Program-made: the position numbers and the translations under genes | Source: Allomyces macrogynus ATCC 38327 | Lineage: Eukaryota; Blastocladiomycota; Blastocladiomycetes; Blastocladiales; Blastocladiaceae | DNA: 64,000 nucleotides | Assembly (NCBI GenBank): GCA_000151295.1 | Contig: GG745330.1 | Location: 776,102 to 840,101 of the forward strand | Direction: 5' to 3' | Notes under the pieces: model-generated | Database searches by the model: none | What the model saw: the letters and a program-made list of their open reading frames with translations, nothing else | What the model was told of the DNA's origin: nothing | Shown here: positions 35,207 to 47,541 of the stretch, in pieces | Numbering within the stretch: the first letter of the stretch is position 1 | Layout of the letters: every line of letters begins with the position of its first letter

Positions 35207-36561
35207 ATGTCTTCCGGCAAACAAATTCTCTATGGCGCCAATGTCGTTCTACCAGCGTTGATGGCGCAGCGCCGTCAAATTATTCGAGCGCTGGTCCAAC
35301 GTCGTAATCCGGAACTGTAAATACTGGTGCCAGCATCTAACCATCAACACAAGTGAGCGAACCTGCTTCAATGATCAAAAAAACAACGACCTGACGGGTT
35401 TCTGCCTTGAGAATAGGCTCGGGAAGCGCCGACCTCCACCGCGGCAGGAGATCCCGGCTATCCAGCGCCTGCTCGAGGAACGCAGCATTCCGGTGGTCGA
35501 TGCGTTCCGTTACGAGCTCGACCGATTGACGGACGGGCGCCCGCACAATGTATTTTTGGCGCTTCGTTCTGGCGATTTCTTGTCGCGGTTCCGTTGCTCG
35601 CGCGGCCAGCTTGATTGTGACTCATGTGTGAGTGGCGGGATTCGATAGGGTCTTGTCCTCGAGGTGGGTGAGCTCCCGGTTGAGCACGTGCAAGTGCTGG
35701 GACCCGTTGTTTTGGACGTACGTGATCTGCCTCGACCAATTAGAGCCCTGCGACAGCACGCGTCTGATCTGGCGTTGATTCCCAGGCCAAGACATACGAG
35801 CTCCACCCGCAGGGCAAGATGCCGTGGTCGATTTCTCGCAGATCAATGACCCGGCCCCCGCTTTGGATCTGTACGTTTGCCTTTCTCCACCCCTCGCTGT
35901 GTAGCACGGATCTCACGCGCTCGCTTCATTTTGCTTAGACATGGACGGTATCATGGACCCGCAAAACGTCGGTTCGATCATCCGCACTGCACACTACCTC
36001 GGCGTAGACGGCATCACGCTCCCGATGCGCGATAGCCCGCCACTCGGCGGGACCGTGAGCAAGGCCTCGGCGGGCGCGCTCGAGCTGATGCGGAACGTGT
36101 TCCATGTCCGGAACGCGGCCAAGTTCTTGCACGACTGCCAGGCCAATGGGTGGGAGATTGCGGCCGGTGGGAAGCGGCCGTTGCCGGACCTGGTGGAGGA
36201 TGCGCCGCGGCCCATTCGCAGCAAGGCGGCCAAGGGCTTGGTGCGCAAGACGGGACCGATTGGCGGCCGCCCCACGGTGCTCATTCTCGGCAATGAGCAC
36301 AAGGGGCTGCGCCCGTCGCTGCTCCCGCTGATCGACCGGTACTTGTGGATTCCGTACGGCGGGCCGATCCTACCCATGGCGCTGCGGTCGGACACGACGC
36401 CGTCGGTGGCTGGGGCGGAGAACGGCGACCGTGCCGCTGCCAATCTCGCGCAGGAGGAGGACCCCATAGAGTCGCTGAACGTGAACGTAGCGACCGGGAT
36501 CCTGGTGTCGCATCTTCTCGCCGCCATGGAGGGCAAGCCGAGTATCGTTCTCGACAGCTGA
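35207..36561 (+). CDS. MRM1: Mitochondrial rRNA 2'-O-methyltransferase Mrm1 (SpoU family)
   Basis: Five exons (35207-35316, 35417-35549, 35649-35717, 35786-35870, 35939-36561) give 339 residues. The substrate-binding part reads QILYGANVVLPAL, then LLEERSIPVVDAF and DGRPHNGLVLEV. The SpoU methyltransferase core has PPLWIYMDGIMDPQNVGSII (motif 1), VLILGNEHKGLRP (motif 2) and LNVNVATGILVSHLL (motif 3), which form the trefoil knot that binds AdoMet. Mrm1 methylates the ribose of a conserved G in the large mitochondrial rRNA. The chosen start gives no obvious mitochondrial presequence, so an upstream 5' exon in 35,000-35,206 may be missing from this model. The junction after PEL uses a TAA-containing intron that removes an otherwise premature stop. 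Confidence 0.88.
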
Positions 36562-37344
36562 GGGTGCCGATGTAGCAATTATTCTCATTGCGCTGTGTTG
36601 TTTCTGCTCGCATTTCTTGACCAATCTGGCCCAGCATGGGTCTCCCAGCCCGCGACGCGGTCATGTGAGGATAAATCGCGGTTGATGAGACTTGGATAGT
36701 AGGAACAAAGTCGTGGCCCACGGCGATGCCGTGCCGCGCGCTCAGCAACTAGCACCTGCGAACGGCACCGCCCCGACGGGAGACTTGGCGCAAAAGAGAT
36801 GCGCGCGCGGCGCCATTGATCAACCAAATGCCCGATAATTATTCGGCAAAGTTGCGATGCCGTGTTCAACCTCAAGTCTCGTCACCAGTAGCCCCGACCA
36901 GCCGGCGACAAGGACAACGGCCGACGAGCAGCCGCAATCCAACTCGTGTCCGCCGTGATCGAGAGGCTCCCAGGGCAACCGTCCTCGCGTCTTTTCTTGC
37001 TTCTCTTGGGTGCACGGCGTGCTCCATCCCGTCGATCCACCCTCGCTCTCGATTCTCCCTCGCCGCGCTGGCCCCCACCTGCCGATAGATCGCGGAAGCG
37101 GTCCCCCTCGCCCCGCGCACCACCTGATCAGCCAGACTCGCCCGTTGACTGAATTATCATCGCGACCCGGCCGGATCCCTTCTCCCGCCTTTCCTCTCGT
37201 CTTGCTCGCGTACTCTCTCTCGTGCGCGCTCGCGCTCGTCCTTCTCCTGTCCTCGGCTTGCGCGTGTTCCCCCCTTGTCCCCGCCCTACTCTCCGAGTTC
37301 TCTCATCTCTTTACTCCCCCACCGCGCGGTCGCCACCACCTACG
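36562..37344. promoter_or_regulatory. Upstream region of the dual-specificity phosphatase
   Basis: This 783-bp region has a strong pyrimidine bias on the plus strand from about 37,170 to 37,320 (many CTCT/TCTC words). This resembles the CT-rich leaders of many fungal genes. No separate gene, repeat or RNA is recognised. Confidence 0.45.
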
Positions 37345-40147
37345 ATGCCCGTCCCGAGTCGTGTGGACGCTGTCCTTTCGCCGAGCCCCGCGCGACACCA
37401 CTCCGCCGGCTCCGGCAACCTGACGAGCCCGGCCTCGACGTCGTCTGGTGCCATGAGCACCTGTAGCCCTGCGCCTCCGTCTCCTCTTCTCGCCAAAGGC
37501 ACTTCGACGCCCGACTACCGCGTGGCGGCCGGTGCCTCCGCCAGTCCCGCACCCAACCCGTCCAGTCCCGGCGCCGCCGCGCGGTCGGTCCTCCCGCGGT
37601 CGTCCTCGTCGCCACCCATCAAGTACGCGGCCCGGTTTCCCGACGACGCCTCGTCCGCGGGCTCGCCCAGCAAGCCGGGCAAGCTGATGCCGTCGGCTAC
37701 TGCCGACAAGTCCCCCTCCAGCACGCCCGGCTCGCCGCGCCGCGGGTTTCTCGGCGTGAACGTGACGCTCGCCTCGATTCAGTCGGCAACGAGTTTTACC
37801 GGGTCGGCCATGACGCCGAGACTCGGGCTCGCCCCCAAGGAGGCCGGGACGGCAACGACGGCGCTCTCGGCGTCGCAGCTGCTCGCAGGCAAGGGCGAGA
37901 TTCCGGCGATTCAGCTCGCCGCGTCGCCCGCAGGCAGAATGACGCTGAGCCCCAACGACGATGCCGGGGTGGTGGTCGCGCAACGGAATGCGTTGTCGGG
38001 AAGCCAGATCAACTTGAAGGGTGCGGCCGCGGCTGGGGCGACGGTGTCGGGGCTCACGCCCAATTTATCGGGTGGGAGTCTGGCGCGGTCGCCGTCGGGC
38101 CAGACGGGACCGAGCGCAAGTAATTTGCCGGTGCCGATCAAGGCCGACGAGCTGGTCATGCACCTGAGCGGCCATTTCCTGCACACGATCATGCTCGACG
38201 TGCAGAGGAGCGACACGTCAAGTGGCGGTGTGCAGAAGCGGATTATTGGTGCCACATTGAAGCGTGATTTTTTCAAGCATCGGTACGGCCACGTCTTGAC
38301 GCGCTGTTTTTTGGTATTGGTCACGATTCCTCTCACACTTGGTTCGTTTGCACCACAGCGCATTCCGCTGGTACTCGACGTCGTCGGCCGCATCCAAGTC
38401 GGGCACGGGCACCAACAACGCCAAGGTCGCGTACGACGTGGTTTTCAAGACGAGCGGTGTCATGGAACGCGTTAGCCAGACCGAGTTTGACCCGACGTTT
38501 ATCATTTACGACGAGAGCGGCGACCGCGACGAGTCGGCCTACAAGGTCGGCAAGTTGCTCAAGCAGCACCGCAAGGAACTGCACGTCTACTATCTGGTCG
38601 GCGGGATCGAGCGGTTTGCGCTCACCTACCCGTGGTTTGTCGATCCACGGCCCGCGGCGGCGGGCGCCGCTGGCGAGAACTCGGCCGCGGCAGCAATTCA
38701 GGAACTGCGGTCGCGGCAGTCGGCCATCTTGGGCGGGCGGCTGCTTACGCCGAGTTTGATTTTGCACCGCGATGGCCGCGAGGTGCTCGTGAGTAAACGG
38801 TGGCTCGCGGATGCGGATCCGAACTCGTCAAGCCCTTCGCTCGACGCCATGTCCACAGTCATGTCGCCCAAGGATTCGATTGCTGCTGACGAGATCACGT
38901 CGCCGTCGAGTCCCGAGCCGCCGCCCGGGCTCAGCGACGCAGGCGACCAGTCGGGTGAGAACGGGGTCGGTGTGGGTCTGTCGCTGGCCGAGGAAAAGCA
39001 GCTGCTCGACAACGAAACTACGGGCACCGACGACGCCGAACAGGGTACCGAGAGTGCCGAAGACGTGTCGACGTTACCCGAAGACCAGCCGTTCCTGTAT
39101 CTGTCTGGCATTCGCGGTGCGACCGAGCCGCACTTGAAGCACTTGAAGATCACACACGTGCTCAACATCACGCAGCACCCGCACCCGTCGAACATGCCGG
39201 GTGTCGAGTATTTGAAGATCCCGCTCGACGATGTGCCCTCGGCGCGTATCGACTTGCATTTCCAGCAGGCGCTCGACTTTATCAATTCGGCGCGCGCGAT
39301 GCCGAACGGCCGGTGCTTGGTGCACTGCTTTGCCGGTACGTTTTTGCCTCGCTCGATAAGTGCCTCGGTAGCGCTGTTGCACTGACACGATTGAACCTTG
39401 GCCAACATAGGCGTGTCGCGGTCGACCTCGCTGGTGCTCGCCTACCTCATGTCGGCGCAGGGCTGCACGCTCGCGCAGGCCTACCACACGACGTTCCGGT
39501 CGCGCCCCGTGATTCAGCCGAACGAAGGCTTTTCCAAGAAACTGCAAAAGCTGGAAAAGGAGCTGCGCGGCACGCGGTACCCGTCGCTCGTCTATGGCTG
39601 GATGAGCCCGAACAACACCAATTTCCGCGATTTCATCGAGTTTACGATGCTGCACGACGACTTGCAGAGCAAGCTCAACAAGCGCGCCGCGTCGAGTGCC
39701 GGCATGATGCGCAGCGAGTCGTACAAGTCGTCGGCCGACACGACGGCGCCGACGCCGCCCGCGAAAGTGGACGGCAGCAGCCCAGGCATGGTCTCGTCCG
39801 GCTCGCACAAGTCGATTTCGCCGGGCGTCTCGCCGGTCGGATCGATGCTGATCACGACGTCGAGTCTCATTGGCGGTACAGCTACCGGTAACGCGCTGCT
39901 GGTGGACGTGCCATCGCCCACGACGAGCCGGCACAGCTCCTTGTGGCGCAATCGGTCCGGTAGTGTCGGAAATGCCGAGAACGCCATGGGCCCGCCGCCG
40001 GGTCTCCCGGCGTTCCCAGTGTCGAGCAGCAAGGAGGGGGCCGCCACCACGGCACTTGTGGGGAGCACGCCGCGCCGCCGGACGAGCAGCCCCTCTCCTG
40101 TTGTCGACATGCCGCTGTCGTACTTTCCGTCGCTCGGGTTCAAGTAG
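37345..40147 (+). CDS. Dual-specificity (MAP-kinase-type) phosphatase with rhodanese-like domain
   Basis: Three exons (37345-38282, 38359-39335, 39411-40147) give 883 residues. The first 260 residues are Ser/Pro/Ala-rich and disordered. A rhodanese-like region follows (about 262-440: LSGHFLHTIMLDVQRSD, then FIIYDE and LVGGIERF), as in MAP-kinase phosphatases, where it docks the kinase. The catalytic domain (about 570-720) has LYLSGIRGATEPHLKHLKIT and the active site HCFAGVSRS with the nucleophile at Cys 636. The conserved Asp is probably in PLDDVPSARI. A Ser-rich tail follows. The enzyme should dephosphorylate Tyr and Ser/Thr of a MAP kinase, like yeast Msg5 or animal DUSPs. The last intron interrupts the active-site loop between A638 and G639. 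Confidence 0.88.
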
Positions 40148-40772
40148 ATGATCATGTGCGCGTGTCCGGGAGTGCCGTCGGTGAGCGGTGATCGCACTGG
40201 CGTGGGCGGTGCGGCCTCGGCACGCGCCGGAGGAGATGGAGAAGGAGGAGGGCGACTTTGCGAACTTGCGGGGTTGTGTGCGGAGGGGATGGACGGTAGC
40301 GGGAGGCCAGTGTGATAAATGTGTTCTGTTAGCCCTCCACTCCCCAGGCCTGGATTGGCCCGGTTTGGCCTGGTTTCCTCGTCCAATTGAAGCGCGAACC
40401 GCGACTGCGCCCCGTTCGTCGGCTTCATCGTTGGCGAGATGCGTGGACGTCCAGCACCTCTCCGCAAGACTTCCGGATCGTGCCGTTGTGGCGACGGCAG
40501 AGATGCGGGGCAAACAACAGAGAAAGCGTCAACAAAATGTGACCCATTTTCTGCTGGGCCAATCAAACGGCGAGGTTGGGAGCGGTAGCAGCGGTGAGTC
40601 GTGCGAAGACGCGTGCCGGCACGCGGCGGGCAGACAGCCTTCTGTCGTTGAAATCCTCGCCGCGCTTTCCACCCTGCTTCAAACGATCAAAACCCAGCGA
40701 CCACCACGCTCGCAAACCAACGCTCCCGCGCCGCTGCGAACCACGAGCAAGCACGCGTCCAACCAACTCGCC
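40148..40772. promoter_or_regulatory. Upstream region of ILV6
   Basis: This 625-bp region lies between two plus-strand genes. Several open frames of about 60-130 codons cross it without recognisable domains. It should contain the phosphatase 3' UTR and the ILV6 promoter. No obvious Gcn4-type site or other element stood out. Confidence 0.35.
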
Positions 40773-41938
40773 ATGATCTCGACCGGCCGAATCCTGCTAC
40801 GCCGGGCCGCACCCAGCACCTCGACGCCGGCCGCGCTCGCTGCGGCGGCAATTCGCGGTTACTCGGCCGCGGCCGCCGCGCCGCCCGTGCCGCCGCCGCA
40901 CCGGTTTGCGCGCCGCAAACACCCGGCGCTGCTGCGCACGCCGACGCCGACTGTCGAGGAGGCCGTGACCAACATCCTGTACGATTGATCGACGCTGTGC
41001 ACGCGGCCGATCGTGACGTGTGCCCTGACCACGCGCTTCTCGACAGTTACAACACGCCGCAGGCGGGAACCGCGCCCGTGCGTCGGCATGTCCTGAACTG
41101 TCTTGTCACAGACGAGCCGGGCGTGCTGAGTCGCGTGTCGGGTGCGTTTTTCTCGTGTGATCTGTTTGAGCGTGCTGTCTTGTGCAGTGCGATCCTTGCT
41201 TGTTCGCATCTGACCACGCCTGATCTCGACCAAAAACGACAGGAATCTTGGCCGCACGCGGGTTCAACATCGACTCGCTGGTCGTGAGCAAGACCGACGT
41301 CAAGCAACTGTCGCGCATGACCATCGCTTTGAAGGGCCAGGGCACGACCGTCGAGCAGGCCATCAAGCAGCTCGAGGACCTGGTGCCCGTCTGGGCCGTG
41401 CTCGACCTGAGCCCGCACGCCCTGATTGAGCGCGAAATGCTGCTGGCCAAGGTGAACATTGTCCCGCACCAGATTCGCGACCAGTACTTCCTTGCCGAAG
41501 CCGACTTGGCCGAGGCCGATGCTGCCCTCGACCGGTCGCACAAGGATGGTGGAGATGCAGCCGCCGATACCGACCGGATCTTGCAGGGCACGCACCAGCA
41601 GCTGCACGCCGTGACCAACTTGGCCAAGCTGTTTGGCGCCAAGGTCGTGGACGTCGCGTCGGAGACGGTCGTCGTCGAGCTGTGTGCCAAGTCGGATCGG
41701 ATCAACGCGTTCCTCAAGGTACGGAATGTGGTTTCGGCCGTGTTTGCACGTTTTGAGTCGGTGGCTCACGCGTTGTTGCTCCTCCCTCCCACAGCTGCTC
41801 AATCCGTTTGGTCTCGTCGAGGTGGCACGGTCCGGCATGATGGCCATGACGCGCACGCCCGTCGACGGCGTCTATGAGTCGGAGGTCGAAGAGGAGTTGG
41901 TCGAGGCCGTTGACCTTGCGTCGCTGCCCCCGAGCTAA
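40773..41938 (+). CDS. ILV6: Acetolactate synthase regulatory subunit, mitochondrial
   Basis: Four exons (40773-40978, 41047-41141, 41243-41718, 41795-41938) give 306 residues; yeast Ilv6 has 309. The N-terminus is an Arg/Ser/Ala-rich mitochondrial presequence (LLRRAAPSTSTP). The ACT domain starts at VRRHVLNCLVTDEPGVLSRV and runs through GILAARGFNIDSLVV. The C-terminal half has the small-subunit features LFGAKVVDVASETVVVELC and PFGLVEVARSGMMAMTR. The protein binds the catalytic subunit Ilv2 and makes it sensitive to feedback inhibition by valine (relieved by ATP) in branched-chain amino-acid synthesis. A charged spacer rich in Asp and Ala (about 175-200) lies between the two halves, as in other fungal Ilv6 proteins. 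Confidence 0.93.
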
Positions 41939-42081
41939 GCGGGTGTCGAAACTTGGGAGGTGATGCAGTCGCAGATGTCGGATTGGAACCAATTTTAGCT
42001 CGTGCTTTCTTTTTGCGTCCATCGTTCAACTCGCGTCTAAAAATCTACATCAGTGTATTCAATCCTCCCAACCGGCACGAC

Positions 42082-44429
42082 TCAAGATGCTGCCTTGGGC
42101 GGTGGTGCGAGCTTGAGCAGCCAGTCGACGGCGCGCGACATCCACCTCACCTGCGCCTGCACGTCCTGGCGATCATCATTTGCACCTCCCGCATCGTCGT
42201 CATCGTCGCTCGCGTCCGTCTCGTCGTCCTGCTCCGTCTTGATCAGCGCCTCGAGGCACCACTCGACGTCCCACCCGTGCGCGGCCGCCAAATCCTGCGC
42301 CATACTGCGACGGTCCTGAATCCGCTGCGACGCAACGCACAGCCACATGCCGTCGACGGGTGCGGCCTTGGCGAGCTGCATGCATTGGATCGCCTTGCCC
42401 GTCGCGTCGAGGTCGGTCCACTCAAACTTGGGCGAGCTGCAGCAATACTACATTGGGTGGAGAACATCCGTCAGTCCTCGCCCATCACGTTTAGTAGCCC
42501 TGATCGCACACATACCTTGTTCCCGCACCACGCATGCCCGCACCCGACCGTCGCCTGCTGAAAGTACCGCTGCACGCGCTTCCTCACCAGCGCAGCCGCC
42601 TCCTCTCTCGGCGACGCGGCACGGGACGAGTAAAACGGTGCAAAACACGTCAAACAGATCGCACCGGGCGCCGGCGTGCCCACGACCGGCCGCCCACACA
42701 CCCAATTCCGGCACAGCGTCAGCGGTTTCGGCTGGTTCCGCTTCGCCGCCGCATGCAACTGCATGTGCACGGCCACGTCACGCCGCGCGACGGGGCGGCC
42801 GCACGTGCGGCAATCGACGGTGCGCGCCGCGCATGCGGCCTCGTGCGCGGACGTGAGTCCAGCGAGTCGGTCGGCAGCGGAGAGGCCGTCGTCGGAGGGG
42901 CCCGCGGGCGCGTAGGTGTGGCAGTACCGGCAGTAGATGATGCGTGCGGGGCAGTGCGCGCGGCGGTGCGTTTGCAACGTGCCGGCCGCGTTGGAAAAGG
43001 TCGCGTCGCATCCGGAGCAAGCGGTCGGGGTGTGCCAAAACCGCAGGTGCTTGTCCGGCTCGCCGGGGTGCAGGGCGACAAAGGTGCACCGCGGTTCGGG
43101 ACAGTGCCAGTGGTCCTTGGCCCGTGTGCGGAGGAGGACGGCGCCGCATGTTGAGCACGCGACGGTGTTGCGCGCGCAGTGGATCTGGTGGAGCGGGTAG
43201 GCGCCAGCGGAAATCCCTGTAGAGCATAGATCGAAGGGGTCAGTCACGAAATCCAGCATTGGTCGCGCGGGAAGAAACCAGCCTACATTTCTGGCACGTC
43301 GGGCACTTGGTATGCCCATATGGACCCTCGTCCGGCTCGTCGTCGACAGCCATGGCATCCGATCCATTCGCAGCCCCTGAGCTCGGATCTGATGATGCCT
43401 CCGACGACGTCCACACCAAGTCGACGACACACGGCGCATCCCCGTCGACCTCGATCGTCACAAACACCTGCGCGGCGTCGGCCGCCCTCGCGGGCGCCAC
43501 GTCCATTTCCACGGCCTTGGACCCAACCGTCACATCGAGTGCAGTATTATCCTGCAACGACGCCCTCAACAGCGGGTGCGCGTACAGGTTGCAATCCCCC
43601 TCCCCCACTTCGGCCGCCACGCGCACGACCCCATGCGTTTCCGGCACTGCCTTCATCTCGACCGCAAAACTGGCCGCTTGCCCGGGATCGAGTGTAACGC
43701 GGTGATGTTGTCCCGCGGTCGTCGGGAGCGGTTTCGGTGCGAGATCGGCGCGGTGCCGCTTCCACTCGGCGTGCATGGCGTGCAACTTGACCGGATCGGC
43801 CTCGAGCGGCGCCAAATCGACTTCCACGTCCGTGTTGATGACGGTGCACGCGTTGACACGTGGGGTCAAGTCGGCGACGACGAACGAGCATGTGGCCATG
43901 ACGTGCTCGCCGGGCAGGAACGCGCGCACGCGCAGCGGCATGCCGCGGTTGATGCAGGTGAAGTGGTCGCGCAAGGCGGATTCCAGGACCGCGCTAGATG
44001 GTGGTGGGGAAAACGCGTCGGATCAGGTCAAGCGATTCCAATGAGGAAGAGGACTGCACGGGGCATCACATACCGAATGTCCGGTAGCTCGAGGTACGTC
44101 AAGTCGGTCGCGCGCAGCTTCACGGCCGTCGCCTTGGGCAAGTCGACGATGCGCACTTCGACCGTATCGCCATCGGCTGCACCGAGAGCCGAGAGGATCC
44201 AAGCGGGTGCGAGGACCACGTCGGCGTCGGCGGCAAAGTCCTTGACGCCGCACGCGAGCGACTGGCCCGTGCTCGGGAACATGACGTTGAACGTGAGGAC
44301 GCGCGAAGCCTCGTCGTCGTGCGCGTTGGTGCCGAGCGACTCGAGGATGTGCGCCGGCAGGGATATCCGGTCGCCTTCGGTCCACGGCGCTGTCGCTGTC
44401 GTCAGCGTGAACGCGAGTCTGCTGGACAT
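42082..44429 (-). CDS. UFD1-domain protein with C-terminal zinc fingers
   Basis: Four exons (44429-44074, 43993-43287, 43216-42516, 42447-42082) give 709 residues. The N-terminus is a UFD1-type double-psi barrel (GDRISLPAHILESLG, then VVLAPAWILSALGAADGDTV and TYLELPDIRAVLESALRDHF). A second beta-rich region follows (CTVINTDVEVDLAPLEAD). Then come Cys/His zinc fingers of the form CxxCxKWIxxxAYPLHQIHC, CSTCGAVL, CSGCDATFSN, and CRTCGRPVARRDVAVHMQLH. An acidic C-terminal part follows. This order matches the plant PRLI-interacting factor K and its fungal relatives, not Ufd1 itself, which lacks the fingers. A role with ubiquitylated clients and possibly Cdc48 is inferred from the UFD1 fold. The 143-bp gap to ILV6 makes the two transcripts tightly convergent. 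Confidence 0.85.
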
Positions 44430-44676
44430 GTTGCGGTGTGGGGCTTACTTGGTCGGCTGATCTGGTCCAGTCGTTCTTGTTGCCGGTGTCGTCGGGGAGG
44501 ATCTGATTGTCGGCTGCAGCAAGTCGGTGGGCGGGTCGGGGACTTAAAGGGAGTGGAGGATCGACGGCCATCGCGGCCCGACCGAATATGATTTGACAGC
44601 AGTGGTGTCTCCTTGCGTCAGCACAGCAACGCGCTGGCACCAAGTCATCACTCTTCGACCGACTTCCAAACCATGT

Positions 44677-47204
44677 TTATTCCGCGCTCGACTCGAACAA
44701 ATGAAGCTGCCCCTGCTCGTTCACACCTGCAAGCACGACGCGGTCCGGCAAGAGGATCGGTTTGGTATCGAGGAGCGGCGCCGCGCACTTTGGGTCGAGG
44801 CACGAGTCCCACTTGCTGACTGCGCCGTCCACATCAAACAGGTCGATCTACGCGTGCAAAAGGTGGGTGAGGAGCAACGCCAACAGCATGCCAACTCAGA
44901 AGACTGTCTCAACGTACGATTCTATGCGCCTCGTTAGGCGCCGCGAGATACGCGCCGTGGTCGCCGTGCGCCCACATGCCGAACCGCGTCATCAGCGTTG
45001 CCGGCGAATTCGACGCCATGACGGGAGACGGAAACACGACCAAGCTTGCTGCGGGATCCGTGGCAGCAGCGGCACTGCTCGCTTCTCCACCCGCCGCTGG
45101 CACATTCGCGACCACGTACTTGGCCGGCATGTTTCCCCCGCGAAACGCGAGGGCAAACAAGCCGGCGCGTCCATGGCACCGCTCGACGGCAAAGCACTGC
45201 GCGGTCGCGGGCACGTCTGGCGGGACGACGACCTCGGCGCATACCGGCGCTGCAGCGGGGCCGTCGAGATGGCGCCATTCCACAACTGACCGCATCGACG
45301 CGGTAATCAGCGACGAGCCGACATGGACGACCGAGTGCAGAAACTGGCCCCCACGGGGACCCAGCGGGTCGACCAAGTCGCGCAACGGCGCTGCGGGCCA
45401 CCGCACATCGAACATGCGCACCGTGTTGTTGGCTCGCCCGAAAAACAGGTAGTTGGGGTCGGACGAGTGGAACGCCGCGGACCACCCAGGCGCGCCGAGC
45501 GCGAATCGCGCAATAATCGTCTGCGACCGCAGCTGTACGAGACACGCGGTCGCGTCCATGGACGCGGTCGCAGCGAGTGACGTGGCGCCAGTGGGCGGGA
45601 CGACGATCGCGCGCACAAGCTTGGTATGCGCGTGCGGCAAGACCACCGGAATGTTGGCGCCGACCGAGTAGAGCAGGAGGCTGTGGTCGTCGTGGTCGGA
45701 TTGGTGCGTCATGAGGAGCAAGTCGGGGTCGCACGTTGGGCTCACGAGTCGGTATTTTCCCTACCCAAAGACGAGCGTGAGCGGTCGAGTCGTGCACAAT
45801 CGCAAGGAGGAGGGCGCGACGAACAGGTATTGGTATCTGCAGTGTGTCGAGTGTTTTCCAGGTTGGTGCAGCTGAAGGTGGGTCGTGTGCGATCCGACTC
45901 TTTTTCCTGCTGCGACAAAAATACAACCCAGTGAGCCCAAATCAACCCGCAGGGATGAAATTCGGCGTACCGCTTCTCCTCGCGGTCCAAGTCGGCCAGC
46001 CGTTTCTCGAGCTTGATGCACTCGGCACGCGCCATGTGCAAGTGCATCTGCAGCTGGTTATTTCTGCGCTCGAGCTCCTCGCGCGCGATGCGCTCCTTGT
46101 TGAGTTCTGTGCGCAATTCGTCGAGTTTTTCGGTCTCGACGCCGACAATGGCGACTGGGAACAATGGGCGCACGTCGTTGCGGTTGGCAATGGTGCTACA
46201 TGCGGCGCGTTGGAGGTGAGATCCACGAAGAGCGCAGGGAACGAGAGAGGGCAAGGGGTGGACAAGTATGTACTTGCACTTTGGACACTTTTTCCGCTCG
46301 CCGCGCACCTGCGGCGTGAGCCAGCGCACGATACACGACCGACCAAAGAGATGGCCGCATGCAAGCGACACGATTCGGTGGGGGCTACAGGCATCCATGG
46401 TCAGATCTTGCTGGTGTCAATCGAGCACGTCAATCTCGCAAGGCGAACCCATGGTCGCTCCATTCGCACATGCAAATGGCGCACGTCGTCGCCTACACCC
46501 ATCGAAGAGCGTGCCCAGCGTCAGTCTTCACCCACCGCAATCATCCACAGATGAGCGGAAGTGACTCAGTATTGCCGCACCTCCTCCCAGTCAAAGTTGG
46601 CGCGCGCGTCGAGCTGCTCCGGTTTCGGCGGTGGCCGCAGAATGTGGCCGTCGAGGCTGTCGTTGCTTGCACAAACGGGGTCGGCTGGTGCGGGGTTGTC
46701 GTCGTTGTCGCTGCTGGCGGCCGTGAGGTCAACCCCGCCATCGTCATCGTCGTCGTCGTCGTCCAGCACAATGGGTCCGTCGACGGCGGGCACGGGTGGC
46801 GGCGGCGGGGGTGCTGGATCGGGTCCCGGTAGGTGGAGAGCATTTGCAGCGGCGGGGGCATTGCCATCGTGCGCAGCAACGGGCGGAATCGCGGCGAGAA
46901 ATGGTCCATTGGTCGGTTGCATTGGAGCAATGGGGTATGGCGGATGCGCGCCGGGAGGCAGCGCAACGGGCACATCAGCGCGGGAAAATGTTGGCGCGGC
47001 CAGCGCGGCCATGGCGGGTGTTCGTGGTGCCGGGGCAGCAGCGCCAGTCGCGGTCGCGGCGTGCCGGTCATGTTGAACATCATCAGCACCGGCACCAGCA
47101 CCGACTTCAACTTCGGGATCATCCGGCTCGACCCACTGGAACCGGCCAGACCGGCGCCGCGCCATGGGCGACCGCTGCCGCGCGCCGTCTGCCGGCGCGT
47201 CCAT
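44677..47204 (-). CDS. RFWD3: E3 ubiquitin ligase RFWD3-like (RING, coiled coil, WD40)
   Basis: Exons: 47204-46581, 46492-46449 (44 nt), 46384-46274, 46195-45947, 45906-44918 and 44847-44677. The order is a Pro/Asp-rich disordered N-terminus, a RING (CAICMCEW, then SLACGHLFGRSCI, then CPKC), NRNDVRPLF, a coiled coil (EELERRNNQLQMHLHMARAE), and a WD40 part with SLAATASMDATACLVQLRSQ and LFFGRANNTVRMFDVR. This is the RFWD3 architecture. RFWD3 ubiquitinates RPA and RAD51 at damaged replication forks in animals and plants. The 44-nt exon carries only the first Cys pair. Within the fifth exon the frame changes by one base near 45,740-45,770, between ARLWVG and LLLMTHQSD, and no intron explains it. 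The 40-nt intron at 45,907-45,946 fits phase but is short. Confidence 0.8.
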
Positions 47205-47541
47205 CAATCATCAATCGTCTTGGTCTTCTTGCAGTTGCTGAATGCACCGAGTGTTGGCCGTCGTCGAGCAGGCAGCACAGTCAAGCCCGCCGCGCCAACA
47301 TCGTTGGGGCCGTTGGTGCAACAGCGCTTTCCTCCACTCCGCTCCACCGGCACCGCCGCCACGATTGCGATCAAGACTGCGGCCGACGCTGTCCCCGCTC
47401 TGGATTGCGCCTCGCTGCCTCTCGACGATTGCAAGCTCAGCGCTCGTCCTGTCGTTACCCGCGAGCAGCAACACCTGGAGCTCCCGCTCTTTCTCAACAA
47501 CAACCTCGACCATCAACCGATCCACCCCGTCCTTTCGCGCC
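47205..47541. promoter_or_regulatory. Divergent intergenic region RFWD3 / BPL1
   Basis: This 337-bp region separates the RFWD3 start (minus) from the BPL1 start (plus) and must serve both genes. The frame upstream of the chosen BPL1 ATG stays open for 100 codons but has no homology I recognise, so I treat it as leader. Confidence 0.5.
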
